Shown: piece after piece, positions 7,023 to 16,438 of the stretch
Layout of the letters: each line of letters starts with the position of its first letter
Numbering within the stretch: position 1 is the first letter of the stretch
Assembly: GCA_036653075.1 (NCBI GenBank)
Contig: JAVVUQ010000004.1
Location: 1-42,378, forward strand
DNA: 42,378 bases
Origin: JAVVUQ01 sp036653075
GTDB taxonomy: Bacteria > Bacillota > Clostridia > Christensenellales > CAG-314
Direction: 5' to 3'
The notes under the pieces: generated by a model
The model's input: the letters and a program-made list of their open reading frames with translations, nothing else
Told to the model about the DNA's origin: nothing
Database searches by the model: none
Position numbers and translations under genes: made by a program

Positions 7023-9647
7023 CTATCTTGGATTTTTTAAGTTTGCTTGAGCTGCGGCTAATCTTGCGATTGGTACTCTAAATGGCGAGCAGCTAACATA
7101 AGATAATCCTATGTTATGGCAAAACTCTACGCTACTTGGATCGCCGCCGTGTTCTCCGCAAATTCCCAATTTAATATTAGGTCTTTGTTTTTTGCCAAGT
7201 TCAGCAGATAATTTGACTAATTGTCCAACGCCTTTTTGGTCAAGTCTTGCAAACGGGTCGCTTTCAAAAATTTTCTTGTCATAATAATCTTTCAAAAACT
7301 TTGCTGCGTCGTCACGAGAAAATCCAAAAGTCATTTGAGTCAAGTCATTTGTGCCGTAACTGAAAAATTCCGCAACTTCGGCAATTTCGTCAGCAAGTAA
7401 TGCTGCTCTTGGAATTTCTATCATAGTTCCTACTAAATACTTAATTTCTACGCCTTTTTCTTTCATAACCTGTTTAGCTGTTGCATCGACAAAGTCTTTA
7501 ACGTATTTCAATTCTTTAACTTCGCAAGTAAGCGGTATCATAATTTCAGGAACAATATTAAAATGATCGCTATTTCTAACGTTGATAGCCGCTTCGATAA
7601 CCGCGCGTGTTTGCATTTCAGCAATTTCAGGATAAGTTACGGTTAATCTACATCCTCTATGTCCCATCATCGGGTTAAATTCGTGTAAATCAGCAACAGT
7701 TTCTTTTAATCTTTCAGCAGTAATGCCCATTTCTTTAGCGATTTCTTCAATTTCTTCATCAGTATGAGGTAAAAATTCGTGTAATGGTGGGTCTAAGAAT
7801 CTAATTGTAACTGGTCGTTCGCCCATTGCTCTATAAATGCCTTCAAAGTCGCTTCTTTGCATAGGCAATAATTTATTAAGCGCTACTTTACGTTCTTCAA
7901 CGCTTTTTGAAACTATCATTTCACGCATCGCCATAATTCTATCTTTATCAAAGAACATATGCTCTGTACGGCAAAGGCCTATGCCTTCAGCGCCAAATTT
8001 AACCGCTTGCGCAGCATCTTTAGGAGTATCTGCATTTGTTCTAACTTTTAAAGCTCTATATTTATCAGCCCAAGCCATAATTGTGCCAAAATCGCCTGAT
8101 ACTGTTGCATCTTGCGTCTTAACTGCTCCATCATAGATATTGCCTGTGCTACCATCTAAGGAAATAACGTCGCCTTCAAAATATTTTTTGCCGTCGATTA
8201 TAAAGTAACCAGCTTCCTCGTTAACTTGTAATTGCGCGCATCCTGCAACGCAACACGTTCCCATTCCTCTTGCAACAACTGCAGCGTGAGATGTCATTCC
8301 GCCTCTTGCAGTCAAAACGCCTTGAGATACAGCCATTCCTTCAATGTCTTCAGGACTTGTTTCTAATCTAACTATAATTACTTTTTCTTTTGTCAATGCT
8401 TGTTTTACGGCTTTTTGCGCTGTTAAGTAGCAATGCCCACACGCAGCTCCAGGACTTGCTGGCAAGCCTTTTGCTATTACTGTCGCAGCTTTTAATTCGC
8501 TCGCTATAAACTGAGGGTGTAATAATGCGTCTAATTGTTTTGGATCAATTCTCAAAACAGCTTCTTTTTCGGTTATCTTTCCTTCATTAACTAAATCAAT
8601 AGCAATTTTTAAAGCAGCTACTGCTGTTCTCTTACCATTTCTTGTCTGTAACATATACAATTTACCATTTTCAATAGTAAACTCCATATCCTGCATATCA
8701 CGATAATGATCTTCCAATATCTTGCAAATTCTAACAAACTGTTCGTAAACTTCAATATTTTGTTCTTGAAGATGACTAATAGGTTGTGGCGTTCTTATTC
8801 CCGCAACTACGTCTTCTCCTTGCGCATTCATTAAATATTCGCCATATAATTTATTCTCGCCAGTGCTTGGATTACGAGTAAATGCAACGCCTGTTCCCGA
8901 TGTTTCACCCATATTACCAAATACCATAGACTGAATATTTACAGCTGTTCCCCAATTTGATGGTATATCATTCATTCTTCTATAATAAATTGCTCTTGGA
9001 TTATCCCACGACCTAAATACTGCAAGTATGGATTCCATCATCTGCACTTTTGGATCTTGAGGAAAATCTTCGCCTTTACATTGCTTATAATAAGCTTTAA
9101 ATTCTTTAACTATATTCTTTAAATCATTAGCGTCTAATTCCGTATCTAATTTAACGCCTTTCTCTGTCTTAACTCTTTGTAATATCTTTTCAAAATTAGC
9201 TTTTTCAATCTCCATTACAACGTCAGCAAACATCTGAATAAATCTACGATAACTATCATACGCAAATCTTGGATTGTTCGTAAGCTTTGCTATCCCTTCA
9301 ACTGTTTCATCATTAAGTCCAAGGTTCAATATAGTATCCATCATTCCCGGCATCGACGCGCGCGCGCCACTTCTAACCGATACTAATAACGGATTTTTTA
9401 CATCACCTAATTTTTTTCCTAATTTTTCTTCCATATTAACCAACGCTTTATCTATTTGCTCGATAATTTCATCAGTTAATTTCTTTCCATCATCATAATA
9501 TTTATTGCACGCCTGCGTTGTTATTGTGAATCCATCTGGTACAGGTAACCCTAAATTTTTCATTTCTGCAAGGTTTGCTCCTTTTCCACCCAAAAGTTCA
9601 CGCATTCCGCCATTCCCTTCATTAAAAAGATATACAAATTTTGTCAT
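7023..9647 (-). CDS. ppdK: Pyruvate, phosphate dikinase
   Basis: This enzyme interconverts pyruvate + ATP + phosphate and PEP + AMP + pyrophosphate in the cytoplasm. The 874-residue length equals that of the clostridial enzyme. An N-terminal ATP-grasp domain (KFVYLFNEG, GGKGANLAEM, SVRSGARASMPGMMDT) is followed by the swivelling phosphohistidine domain GGMTSHAAVVARGMG with catalytic His454. The C-terminal PEP-utilising TIM barrel carries GLCRTEHMFF, MGHRGCRL, SYGTNDLTQ and GICGEHGG. The ribosome-binding site AGGAG stands 7 nt before ATG. It is monocistronic, with its own terminator. With the PEP carboxykinase at 27105 it offers two routes to PEP; in fermenting clostridia PPDK often works in glycolysis, with pyrophosphate as phosphate donor. 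No serine or histidine change is seen at key sites. Confidence 0.98.
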   Translation of the reverse strand: MTKFVYLFNEGNGGMRELLGGKGANLAEMKNLGLPVPDGFTITTQACNKYYDDGKKLTDEIIEQIDKALVNMEEKLGKKLGDVKNPLLVSVRSGARASMPGMMDTILNLGLNDETVEGIAKLTNNPRFAYDSYRRFIQMFADVVMEIEKANFEKILQRVKTEKGVKLDTELDANDLKNIVKEFKAYYKQCKGEDFPQDPKVQMMESILAVFRSWDNPRAIYYRRMNDIPSNWGTAVNIQSMVFGNMGETSGTGVAFTRNPSTGENKLYGEYLMNAQGEDVVAGIRTPQPISHLQEQNIEVYEQFVRICKILEDHYRDMQDMEFTIENGKLYMLQTRNGKRTAVAALKIAIDLVNEGKITEKEAVLRIDPKQLDALLHPQFIASELKAATVIAKGLPASPGAACGHCYLTAQKAVKQALTKEKVIIVRLETSPEDIEGMAVSQGVLTARGGMTSHAAVVARGMGTCCVAGCAQLQVNEEAGYFIIDGKKYFEGDVISLDGSTGNIYDGAVKTQDATVSGDFGTIMAWADKYRALKVRTNADTPKDAAQAVKFGAEGIGLCRTEHMFFDKDRIMAMREMIVSKSVEERKVALNKLLPMQRSDFEGIYRAMGERPVTIRFLDPPLHEFLPHTDEEIEEIAKEMGITAERLKETVADLHEFNPMMGHRGCRLTVTYPEIAEMQTRAVIEAAINVRNSDHFNIVPEIMIPLTCEVKELKYVKDFVDATAKQVMKEKGVEIKYLVGTMIEIPRAALLADEIAEVAEFFSYGTNDLTQMTFGFSRDDAAKFLKDYYDKKIFESDPFARLDQKGVGQLVKLSAELGKKQRPNIKLGICGEHGGDPSSVEFCHNIGLSYVSCSPFRVPIARLAAAQANLKNPR

Positions 9648-9782
9648 ATAAAACTCCTACTATTTATTATTCTACTATTTTATCTGTTAACTTATCATTA
9701 CTATTGCCAATACAACTTTTATAAACTTATATATTATATAATTTATAATACGCAAAATCAATAGCTCAACCTTTATCTTATC

Positions 9783-9867
9783 TATAAACTTATTCTATAA
9801 CTTTATTCTATAAACTTATTCTACAAACTTATTCTACAAACTTATTCTATAACTTTATTCTATAAAC
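9783..9867. repeat. Tandem repeat, 13-nt unit, about 6.5 copies
   Basis: Units of the form TATAAACTTATTC, TACAAACTTATTC and TATAACTTTATTC alternate with no spacer. The array lies between the ppdK start and the terminator of the surface-protein gene. Confidence 0.9.
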
Positions 9868-9895
9868 ATAATAAAGACTTTTCGTTATAAGAAAA

Positions 9896-9925
9896 TAAAC
9901 GTCCCTCTTTTAAGTGGGACGTTTA
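9896..9925 (-). terminator. Terminator after the surface-protein gene
   Basis: TAAACGTCCC (9896-9905) pairs with GGGACGTTTA (9916-9925) around a 10-nt loop. On the minus strand TTTTC follows. It lies just past the stop at 9932. Confidence 0.85.
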
Positions 9926-9931
9926 AATTAT

Positions 9932-11809
9932 CTATTTTTTATTTTTTTTATCATTAACTTTCGAATTATTAGCCGTTGTTCCCACTTCATCTTTCGGCTT
10001 CACAAAAATCAATAAAGCAATTACTACTACTAATACAACTGCCAATGCTATCAACGCTATTACCAACCAATCTACTGGTTTGTTTGGTTCTTTTTCTTCT
10101 TCCGTTGGAACGCCAACAGTAATATATGAATACTTGGTTTCTGCAACATTTCCTCTATAATCCGTCGCTGTATATTCTACAAAATAACTGTAATCTTGAT
10201 TATCTTGTGTCAACTCGTCTGGAGTAAAGCTGTTTGTTTTAGAAAGTTGAATTTCCTTGAAATCACCATCTTTTACGCCTTTAAATAATCTGATTGTCGT
10301 TTTTGCAATATCTACGCCCGATTCATTATCCGTAATAGTAGGATCAGGTATCTTAAATAATTCATTGATATTAGCCCTAAGTTGCTCGGTAGCTTTTGAT
10401 ATAACAGGCGGCGTATTATCAATAACGTCTCTTGTAAACTCCTCGCTTTCTGTAAAGTTGTTAACAACGTCGCTTACTTTATATTTAAAACACCAAACTC
10501 CTTCAGCGGTAAAGCTTATGGTATAGTTTGATCCCCACACCCACGACGATGTGTTTGGCTTTTTATATCCAAAACTAATTCTTATATTATCTAAATTATC
10601 TATCTTGTTATCTTCTTCTGGAAATACAAATAAATTTGCAATAAACGAACCGCTTACTTTTAAGTTTGGCATCGTTGTTCCATCTTTAGTATACAAAATT
10701 CCATTAGGCAATTTTTCTAAAATATATGCTTTCAACGCTGCTTCATCAAATTTTGGAGCAACTGTATCTACTATTGTCGTAACTCTTAAAATATGCACTT
10801 CAGTTTTATTTAATATACGTATTTCATATTCCGAGTTAACCTTTCCAACTGTATATTTAAGCCTTGGACTATCTGGATTTTCTGCTTTTGTTGAATCGCT
10901 GAGTACTTCTTCTAAAACTTCACCCGCTTCTCGTGTGATCTTAAGTATAATCGTATCTATTGGCTTTCCAACCATACTAATTCCATACACAGGAAATTCA
11001 TACTCCGCTTCAGCTTTAGCTTTCAACCCTTCATAAGTATATATAGTCTTTCCCGCATATTGCGTTCCTTCAGGACTAACTATGCCTTCTGGCTTGTTCT
11101 CTAACGCTTTTTGCCAAATAACTGCTTCAATTAAAGCATCTTCTTTAATGCCATCAACTGTAAACAACTGCTTGCCTTTAATATTGCTCATACTCTTAGC
11201 TATTACCACTGTATCTTTTTCTAACGCCTTTGCATTATAAAATGATACTGAAAATTTAGCTACGTTATAATCAAATTTATTCGCCTTTCCAGCAACTGTG
11301 CCATTTAACAAAAAATGCCCTTCGCCATTATACGAAATTGTCATCTTAAACATATCTTCATCCGCAACTTTCGCTGGGTCTACCGATACAAATTCAACTA
11401 CAACTTTTTCGCTTTCAATAGCGTCTTTCTTTGTGTATGCTTTAAATACATTCTTTCCTTCTTCTTTTGTCTTTTCCACAACAAACTCTATATTGTTGGA
11501 AGAATCGTTGAGCTCAGTAAACAAAAATGTTACTTTATCAAATAAAAGATTCGTTTCAGTTTCTAATTCAAACCCTTCCATATAGGCATTTTGCTTGTAT
11601 GCAAAAGCATTCGTCGTGTTACTCTTTAAAAGCGTAAGCTGTACACCATTCTGCTCTACGGTGATTTTTACTCCACCCGTAGTTTGCGAAAACAAATCTT
11701 TGCTTAAATTGACGTCAAGCGCCGATGCGCTCATTGTGTTGCCTGTAACCATCATTGCAAGACATAATGCAAATGTCAAAACTAATGATATAATTAACTT
11801 CTTGTTCAT
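9932..11809 (-). CDS. Secreted, membrane-anchored surface protein with Ig-like modules
   Basis: This 625-residue exported protein is of unknown role. Residues 1-30 are a signal peptide (MNKK, a hydrophobic core, SASA cleavage site). Residues about 31-215 are beta-rich and may be a concanavalin/laminin-G-like fold. Later segments contain repeated Ig-like starts (VDTVAPKFDEAALKAY near 350 and VIDNTPPVI near 460), as in bacterial Ig-like repeats. A single membrane helix (WLVIALIALAVVLVVVIALL, about 585-605) is followed by a lysine-rich cytoplasmic tail ending NDKKNKK. There is no LPXTG motif, so the anchor is the helix. GGAGG stands before the ATG, and a 12-bp palindrome lies in the leader. No catalytic motif is visible; a structural or carbohydrate-binding role is a guess. 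Confidence 0.8.
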   Translation of the reverse strand: MNKKLIISLVLTFALCLAMMVTGNTMSASALDVNLSKDLFSQTTGGVKITVEQNGVQLTLLKSNTTNAFAYKQNAYMEGFELETETNLLFDKVTFLFTELNDSSNNIEFVVEKTKEEGKNVFKAYTKKDAIESEKVVVEFVSVDPAKVADEDMFKMTISYNGEGHFLLNGTVAGKANKFDYNVAKFSVSFYNAKALEKDTVVIAKSMSNIKGKQLFTVDGIKEDALIEAVIWQKALENKPEGIVSPEGTQYAGKTIYTYEGLKAKAEAEYEFPVYGISMVGKPIDTIILKITREAGEVLEEVLSDSTKAENPDSPRLKYTVGKVNSEYEIRILNKTEVHILRVTTIVDTVAPKFDEAALKAYILEKLPNGILYTKDGTTMPNLKVSGSFIANLFVFPEEDNKIDNLDNIRISFGYKKPNTSSWVWGSNYTISFTAEGVWCFKYKVSDVVNNFTESEEFTRDVIDNTPPVISKATEQLRANINELFKIPDPTITDNESGVDIAKTTIRLFKGVKDGDFKEIQLSKTNSFTPDELTQDNQDYSYFVEYTATDYRGNVAETKYSYITVGVPTEEEKEPNKPVDWLVIALIALAVVLVVVIALLIFVKPKDEVGTTANNSKVNDKKNKK

Positions 11810-11830
11810 TATAGAGTATTCCTCCGTTTC

Positions 11831-11842
11831 GTATAGCTATAC
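11831..11842. promoter_or_regulatory. 12-bp palindrome in the leader of the surface-protein gene
   Basis: GTATAGCTATAC is a perfect palindrome 22-33 bp upstream of the ATG, next to the GGAGG site. It could be an operator. I could not assign a convincing -35/-10 pair around it. Confidence 0.3.
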
Positions 11843-12155
11843 CTTATCGTTTTAAATCAAGGTAATATTCAATTTGTCTAACCATTAAATACTTTACAAG
11901 TTCGACTAATACATTTTACTCATTTTTGCCTTAGTTGTCAATTGATTTTATCCATTTTTCAGCTTATAACCAAAATTAATTATAACCAAATATACTTTTT
12001 AAACACTTTTAAAATTTAATTTAATATTTTTTTTAATATTCCAATATTAATATTTGAAATTTACGCTTATATTAATATTTAAATTTACGTTAAGTAATGA
12101 CTATAAATACTCGTTATACTATTATAATGTTTACAAATAGTCATAATTAAAGCCA
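11843..12155. other. Intergenic region with a short duplication
   Basis: This AT-rich gap lies upstream of the surface-protein gene and downstream of the pseudouridine synthase. A roughly 25-nt unit (ATATTAATATTTGAAATTTACGCTT) occurs twice at about 12044-12092. No coding potential or strong terminator was seen. Confidence 0.6.
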
Positions 12156-12884
12156 TCAATTGCGGTTATAGTAATCGAGGTATTTTTTAAGTTCAAATTT
12201 TGACCAAGGTTCTTTGTCTTCGGGCGGGTAGGAAACGAACATCATTCTTTCGTTTGTAATAGGGTGTATAAATTCCAAGTTGACAGCCCATAGAGCGAGG
12301 TTGTGACCTTTTGATAATCTATCGCCGCCATATTTTGCGTCGCCAAAAATAGGATTGCCGCGCGCTTCCATTTGAACACGAATTTGATGCGATCTACCTG
12401 TTACAAGTTCTATTTCCACAAGGCTGATGATATCTTGCAAATTTTCCAAAACTCTATATTTAAGTTCGGCTCTTTTAGCGCCAATAGTTGCTTCGGTTGC
12501 AACATAAACAATATTTGTTACGCTATGTTTCTTTAAGTAGTTGACCATAACGCCTTGAGTTTCGTTTAATTTCCCTAAAATAACGGTTAAATATTTTTTT
12601 ATCATATCTCCGTCTCTAATAGCTTCGCTAAGTCTTGCTGCGCTTTTGCTATTTTTTGCAAACACCATAACGCCGCCAGTAACTCTGTCTAAACGATGAA
12701 CCAAACCTAAAAACACATTTCCCGGTTTATTATCCTTTTCTTTGATATATTCTTTTATAATAGTGAGCATATCCTTATCGCCAGACGCATCTTCTTGACA
12801 GGGGATATTTTGCGGTTTATTGACTACGATAATATGTTTATCTTCGTATAATACTGGAATATCATCCATTGTAAACGTTCTCAT
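12156..12884 (-). CDS. RluA-family pseudouridine synthase
   Basis: This 242-residue enzyme converts uridine to pseudouridine in RNA. The family signature GLVHRLDRVTGGVMVFAK (about 61-78) contains the catalytic aspartate in HRLDR. Later blocks LVTGRSHQIRVQMEARGNPIFGDAKYGG and HPITNERMMFVSYPP are also typical. The N-terminal S4 RNA-binding domain of RluC/RluD is absent, so this is the short form; the RNA target cannot be assigned. Two starts are possible (12884, or the in-frame ATG five codons later), and neither has a strong ribosome-binding site. It follows the methyltransferase gene by 15 bp, so the two are probably co-transcribed and may act in RNA modification together. Confidence 0.9.
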   Translation of the reverse strand: MRTFTMDDIPVLYEDKHIIVVNKPQNIPCQEDASGDKDMLTIIKEYIKEKDNKPGNVFLGLVHRLDRVTGGVMVFAKNSKSAARLSEAIRDGDMIKKYLTVILGKLNETQGVMVNYLKKHSVTNIVYVATEATIGAKRAELKYRVLENLQDIISLVEIELVTGRSHQIRVQMEARGNPIFGDAKYGGDRLSKGHNLALWAVNLEFIHPITNERMMFVSYPPEDKEPWSKFELKKYLDYYNRN

Positions 12885-12899
12885 TATTCACCAAAATCC

Positions 12900-13751
12900 T
12901 TAATATTTAGTTATTCCGCTTGAACCGCAAGGTAATACAATACCTTCGTCAGTTGGAAGGCATACTTCATACGCTTGAGTATCGCCTTTTTTTGTCGTCA
13001 TTTCTAAAATGTTTCCAATAACCGCTGGCTGCAAACCCGTAGTGTAGCTATTTATGAGCATAAAAAGCGGATCTTCTGATAATAGTTCTGTTGTCATTTT
13101 AACAAACGAAAATAAATCATCTTCAAGTTTCCATATTTCGCCATTCGTTCCTCGTCCATAACTTGGAGGATCCATAATAATAGCGTCATATTTTCTACCT
13201 CTATTGATTTCCCTTTTTATAAACTTCTTACAATCATCTACTATATATCTAACTTTTGCCTCTTTAAGTCCCGATAATTCGCAATTTTGTTTGCATCGCT
13301 CTACCATATTTTTGGCGCTATCCACGTGGCATACGCTTGCGCCCGCTTTCAAACAAGCTACGGTTGCTCCGCCTGTATAACCAAATAAATTTAAAACATT
13401 GATATCTCGTTTTGCATTACCTATCATTTCCATCATCTGCGACCAATTTACCGCTTGCTCTGGAAATAATCCCGTATGCTTAAAACCCATTAGCTTAACG
13501 GCAAATCGTAAATCTCTCCACCCTACTGTCCATTCGTCTGGCATTGATGCGTAATACTCCCAATTGCCTCCGCCTGCATTGCTTCGTAAATATCGTGCGC
13601 TTACATTTTTATAACTCTCTAAAGGATTCTTTAGCTCCCATATTATCTGTGGGTCAGGACGAATCAATACGTATTTTCCCCACCGCTCTATTTTGTCGCC
13701 ATTACCCGTCGCTATTACTTCATAATCTCGCCATTCCGTATTAATCTTCAT
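12900..13751 (-). CDS. Class I SAM-dependent methyltransferase, RlmI/RlmK-like
   Basis: This 283-residue protein is probably an RNA-modifying methyltransferase. The Rossmann SAM site is NLFGYTGGATVACLKAGA (about 121-138), followed by the acidic strand end VCHVDSAKNMVERCKQN and the catalytic-type motif IIMDPPSYGRG (about 191-201). The YTGG and DPPSYGRG forms are typical of the RlmI/YccW group that methylates cytosine in 23S rRNA. The PUA domain of RlmI is missing; an N-terminal beta domain of about 110 residues takes its place. The gene lies directly upstream of the pseudouridine synthase. Its exact substrate is not predictable. Confidence 0.85.
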   Translation of the reverse strand: MKINTEWRDYEVIATGNGDKIERWGKYVLIRPDPQIIWELKNPLESYKNVSARYLRSNAGGGNWEYYASMPDEWTVGWRDLRFAVKLMGFKHTGLFPEQAVNWSQMMEMIGNAKRDINVLNLFGYTGGATVACLKAGASVCHVDSAKNMVERCKQNCELSGLKEAKVRYIVDDCKKFIKREINRGRKYDAIIMDPPSYGRGTNGEIWKLEDDLFSFVKMTTELLSEDPLFMLINSYTTGLQPAVIGNILEMTTKKGDTQAYEVCLPTDEGIVLPCGSSGITKY

Positions 13752-13858
13752 CTGAGCTTTCCTATCTTCAATTTTACATATTATTCGTTTTTTGCTTTTT
13801 ACGTTATCTTTTTATAAATAATCGCATTCATCTGCCATTATATTATTAACATATTCAT

Positions 13859-14491
13859 TTATTTGTCCTCTTTGTCGCCTTTAACTGAATCGCTATTTTC
13901 ATTTGTATATATATTTTTGTCGTCGGCATTTTTAACTTTTGCATTATCTATATTAGAATTATCTATAATTGCATTTGCAATAATTGTATCATCATTTTTA
14001 GCATTATCTATATTATTTAAATTTTCAGTTGGTAAACCTTTTTCTTTTAAAAACTTTTGCATTTCTTCAATGAATGTTTCACTATCTTTAAATTTACGAT
14101 AAACTGACGCAAAACGTATATAAGCAACTTCATCTATTTGTTTAAGTCCGTCCATTACCATCTCGCCTATTTCTTGCGATGATATTTCTTCTAAAAGCTT
14201 ATTGTACAACTGTTTTTCAATGTTTTTTACTAATTTATCCACTTCAGCCATAGAAATCGGCCGATTTGCGCACGCCGATAAAATACCCGCGCGTATTTTT
14301 TCCGCATCAAATTGTTGTCTATTTCCGTTTCTTTTTATTACATAAATCGGCGTCATTTCGATAGTTTCATATGTCGTAAACCTACGCCCGCAATTATTAC
14401 ACTCCCGTCTACGCCTTATCGCTTCTCCATCTTCGCTTGGTCGTGAATCTATTACTTTAGAATCAATACTTCCACAAAATAAACATCGCAC
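13859..14491 (-). CDS. nrdR: Transcriptional repressor NrdR with long low-complexity tail
   Basis: NrdR represses ribonucleotide reductase genes, sensing ATP/dATP. The zinc ribbon is complete: CLFCG (Cys3, Cys6) and CNNCGRRF (Cys31, Cys34), with the conserved DSRPSEDGEAIRRRREC stretch between. The ATP-cone follows (VIKRNGNRQQFDAEKIRAGI, to about 140). The start is GTG at 14491, with GGAGG 9 nt upstream. The family is normally about 150 residues; this one has 210. The last ~55 residues are an Asn/Asp/Lys-rich tail with repeated NIDNAK and IIDNSNIDNAK-like words, probably disordered. No ribonucleotide reductase gene lies in the window. Confidence 0.95.
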   Translation of the reverse strand: MRCLFCGSIDSKVIDSRPSEDGEAIRRRRECNNCGRRFTTYETIEMTPIYVIKRNGNRQQFDAEKIRAGILSACANRPISMAEVDKLVKNIEKQLYNKLLEEISSQEIGEMVMDGLKQIDEVAYIRFASVYRKFKDSETFIEEMQKFLKEKGLPTENLNNIDNAKNDDTIIANAIIDNSNIDNAKVKNADDKNIYTNENSDSVKGDKEDK

Positions 14492-14783
14492 CTATCTTTA
14501 CCTCCAAATTCTCTACTCATATTAATTTAACCTTGCTATTTTATCATTTATTTCTCTCGTTGTCAAGCATAAATATAATGTCAATTTTTTATCGTTTTTA
14601 TATCCCCTTCTCCACCATCTGAATCTAAACTGATTTTTTACTACAATTTATAGCTTTTATAACTTATTAGCTTTAAATTAAACAATTTATTCTAAAAATA
14701 TTCTCAATATAAAATTATAAAAATTATAAAAAATGCTAAAATAAATATTCTAACTAATAGCAAATATTGCCCCCTTTTATTGC

Positions 14784-14811
14784 TTGACAATCCTTATTTA
14801 TATGATATTAT
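14784..14811 (+). promoter_or_regulatory. Promoter for a leaderless MATE mRNA
   Basis: A consensus TTGACA (14784-14789), a 16-bp spacer and TATTAT (14806-14811) predict a transcript start at about 14818-14819. That is the A of the ATG used by the MATE gene. No Shine-Dalgarno sequence lies between promoter and ATG. Confidence 0.6.
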
Positions 14812-14818
14812 ATATGTT

Positions 14819-16207
14819 ATGGTTTCTGATATTAAAAAGGGTACCATCGATTTAACTGTCGGTAGCCCCACTAAAAATTTAATTAAGTTTTCTTTGCCCT
14901 TACTTTTGGGCAACGTTTTCCAACTGTTTTATTCTTGGACTGACGCTATAATTATCGGGCAAAAAGCCCCCCTCCAATTTGGCGCATTATCCGCTTGTAT
15001 GCCCGTTATTAATTTGCTTTTAACAATTCTTATGGGATTTATGGCAGGCGCTGTGGTAATTGTAGGACAGTATTTTGGAAAAAAAGACTTCGCCTCACTA
15101 AAACGATGTTATTCTACTATTGTTATAGTCCTTTTAGGCATTTCTATTATCTTGACTGTTGCGGGTTCTATTTTTTCTCGTCCTCTTTTAAAATTACTTC
15201 AAGTTGATGAATCTCAATTGGGTTACGCCACGACATACCTCACTTATTACTTCCTTGGAATCTTTTTTACAGTTTATTACAACTGCTTTGCGCAAGTACT
15301 ACGCGCCATAGGCAATTCAAAATTCCCACTCTACGCTCTTATCGTTTGCGTACTGCTTAATGTCTTGCTTGACTGGCTGTTTGTCAGCGTATATAAAATG
15401 GATATCGAAGGAGTTGCTATTGGCACTATGATTTCTCAAGCTTTATCATCGCTGATTTTATTTGTTTATATTCAACTTAAAGTACCTGCTTTAAAGATAA
15501 CTCGCAAAGATTTTAGCTTTGATAAAAAAATCCTTAAACAGATTTTAAACGTCGCTTTACCTTCGACAATTCAACAAGCTTGCGCTTGCGTTGGCTTTAT
15601 GTACATAAATGCCTTGATTAATAGCAAAGGCGATATTTTTACCACCGCTTTCGGGTTGGGCAATCGTATCGACGAATTGATGAATATGCAGTTTAACTCA
15701 TTCGGCATCGCTCTTACAAACTTCGCTGCGCAAAATAAAGGCAAAGGCGAAATCGAACGTATTAAAAAAGGATTTAAATCTACGCTTATTATTACCGCCG
15801 TATGCTTGTTTGTTAGCGGCGCATTTATCTTGATTTTTAAAGACTTTATTATACGATTATTTATTGGCACTTCTCCAGATACTCAACTTGATATAGAAAA
15901 GGTAATTGAAGTTACACACGGCTTTTTATGGATTGTCGTCCCCTCGTACATCTTAATGTCCTATATGGTCATCACGTCAGGTTGCCTTAGAGGCGCTGGC
16001 GACGCTAAAGCCGCTATGACCGTTAACCTTTTTAGCTTGCTACTTCGTGTCACTGCAGCCACTATTTTAACTTCAGCTTTAATTACTAATCCCTACTTTA
16101 TGTCTTATGGCATTTTCTACGCTTCGCCTATCGGCTGGCTCGCTGGCACTATTTGGGCTATTGTTCGCTATAAACAAGGCAGATGGCAAAAAATTGAAGT
16201 TATTTAA
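14819..16207 (+). CDS. MATE family multidrug/cation exporter
   Basis: This 462-residue inner-membrane antiporter has about 12 hydrophobic segments arranged as two halves. The N-terminal pattern (DLTVGSPTKNLIKFSLPLLLGNVFQLFYSWTDAIIIG) is typical of Bacillota MATE proteins that export drugs or metabolites using Na+ or H+. I chose the ATG at 14819 rather than the TTG at 14780 because the protein then begins as its relatives do, and the upstream codons coincide with a consensus promoter. This makes the mRNA apparently leaderless. The gene stands alone, divergent from nrdR. The natural substrate cannot be predicted. A terminator follows at 16271. Confidence 0.93.
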   Translation: MVSDIKKGTIDLTVGSPTKNLIKFSLPLLLGNVFQLFYSWTDAIIIGQKAPLQFGALSACMPVINLLLTILMGFMAGAVVIVGQYFGKKDFASLKRCYSTIVIVLLGISIILTVAGSIFSRPLLKLLQVDESQLGYATTYLTYYFLGIFFTVYYNCFAQVLRAIGNSKFPLYALIVCVLLNVLLDWLFVSVYKMDIEGVAIGTMISQALSSLILFVYIQLKVPALKITRKDFSFDKKILKQILNVALPSTIQQACACVGFMYINALINSKGDIFTTAFGLGNRIDELMNMQFNSFGIALTNFAAQNKGKGEIERIKKGFKSTLIITAVCLFVSGAFILIFKDFIIRLFIGTSPDTQLDIEKVIEVTHGFLWIVVPSYILMSYMVITSGCLRGAGDAKAAMTVNLFSLLLRVTAATILTSALITNPYFMSYGIFYASPIGWLAGTIWAIVRYKQGRWQKIEVI

Positions 16208-16270
16208 CTGTAAAAAATTAAAAATCATTAATTGTAAAAATTAGAATTACTAATTGTAAAAATAAAATAT

Positions 16271-16304
16271 AAAAGGTAAAGCATTTTTTGCTTTACCTTT
16301 ATTT
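16271..16304. terminator. Bidirectional terminator between MATE gene and hpf
   Basis: AAAGGTAAAGC (16272-16282) pairs with GCTTTACCTTT (16290-16300) around a 7-nt loop. ATTTTAT follows on the plus strand and T-rich sequence on the minus strand, so it can serve both convergent genes. The stem is close in sequence to the ppdK terminator. Confidence 0.85.
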
Positions 16305-16309
16305 TATAT

Positions 16310-16400
16310 CTTTATTTTATAATTATATAATGATAATATATATCATTTATATTATTTTTTATAATTTTATAATGATAATATATATTATTTTTTATAATTA
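16310..16400. repeat. AT-only direct repeat
   Basis: A block TTTTATAATTATATAATGATAATATATAT and a near copy beginning TTTTATAATTTTATAATG lie about 45 bp apart between the terminator and the end of hpf. Confidence 0.55.
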
Positions 16401-16438
16401 TATACTATAAATTATATCATTATTTTTCAATAAATGCG

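Noticed and set aside
9783..9867. Short regularly spaced repeats as a CRISPR array
   Set aside because: The 13-nt units follow one another with no unique spacers and there are no cas genes. The same holds for the other tandem arrays.
14780..14818. Upstream TTG start for the MATE protein
   Set aside because: No ribosome-binding site; the added 13 residues lie over a consensus promoter and are not family-like.
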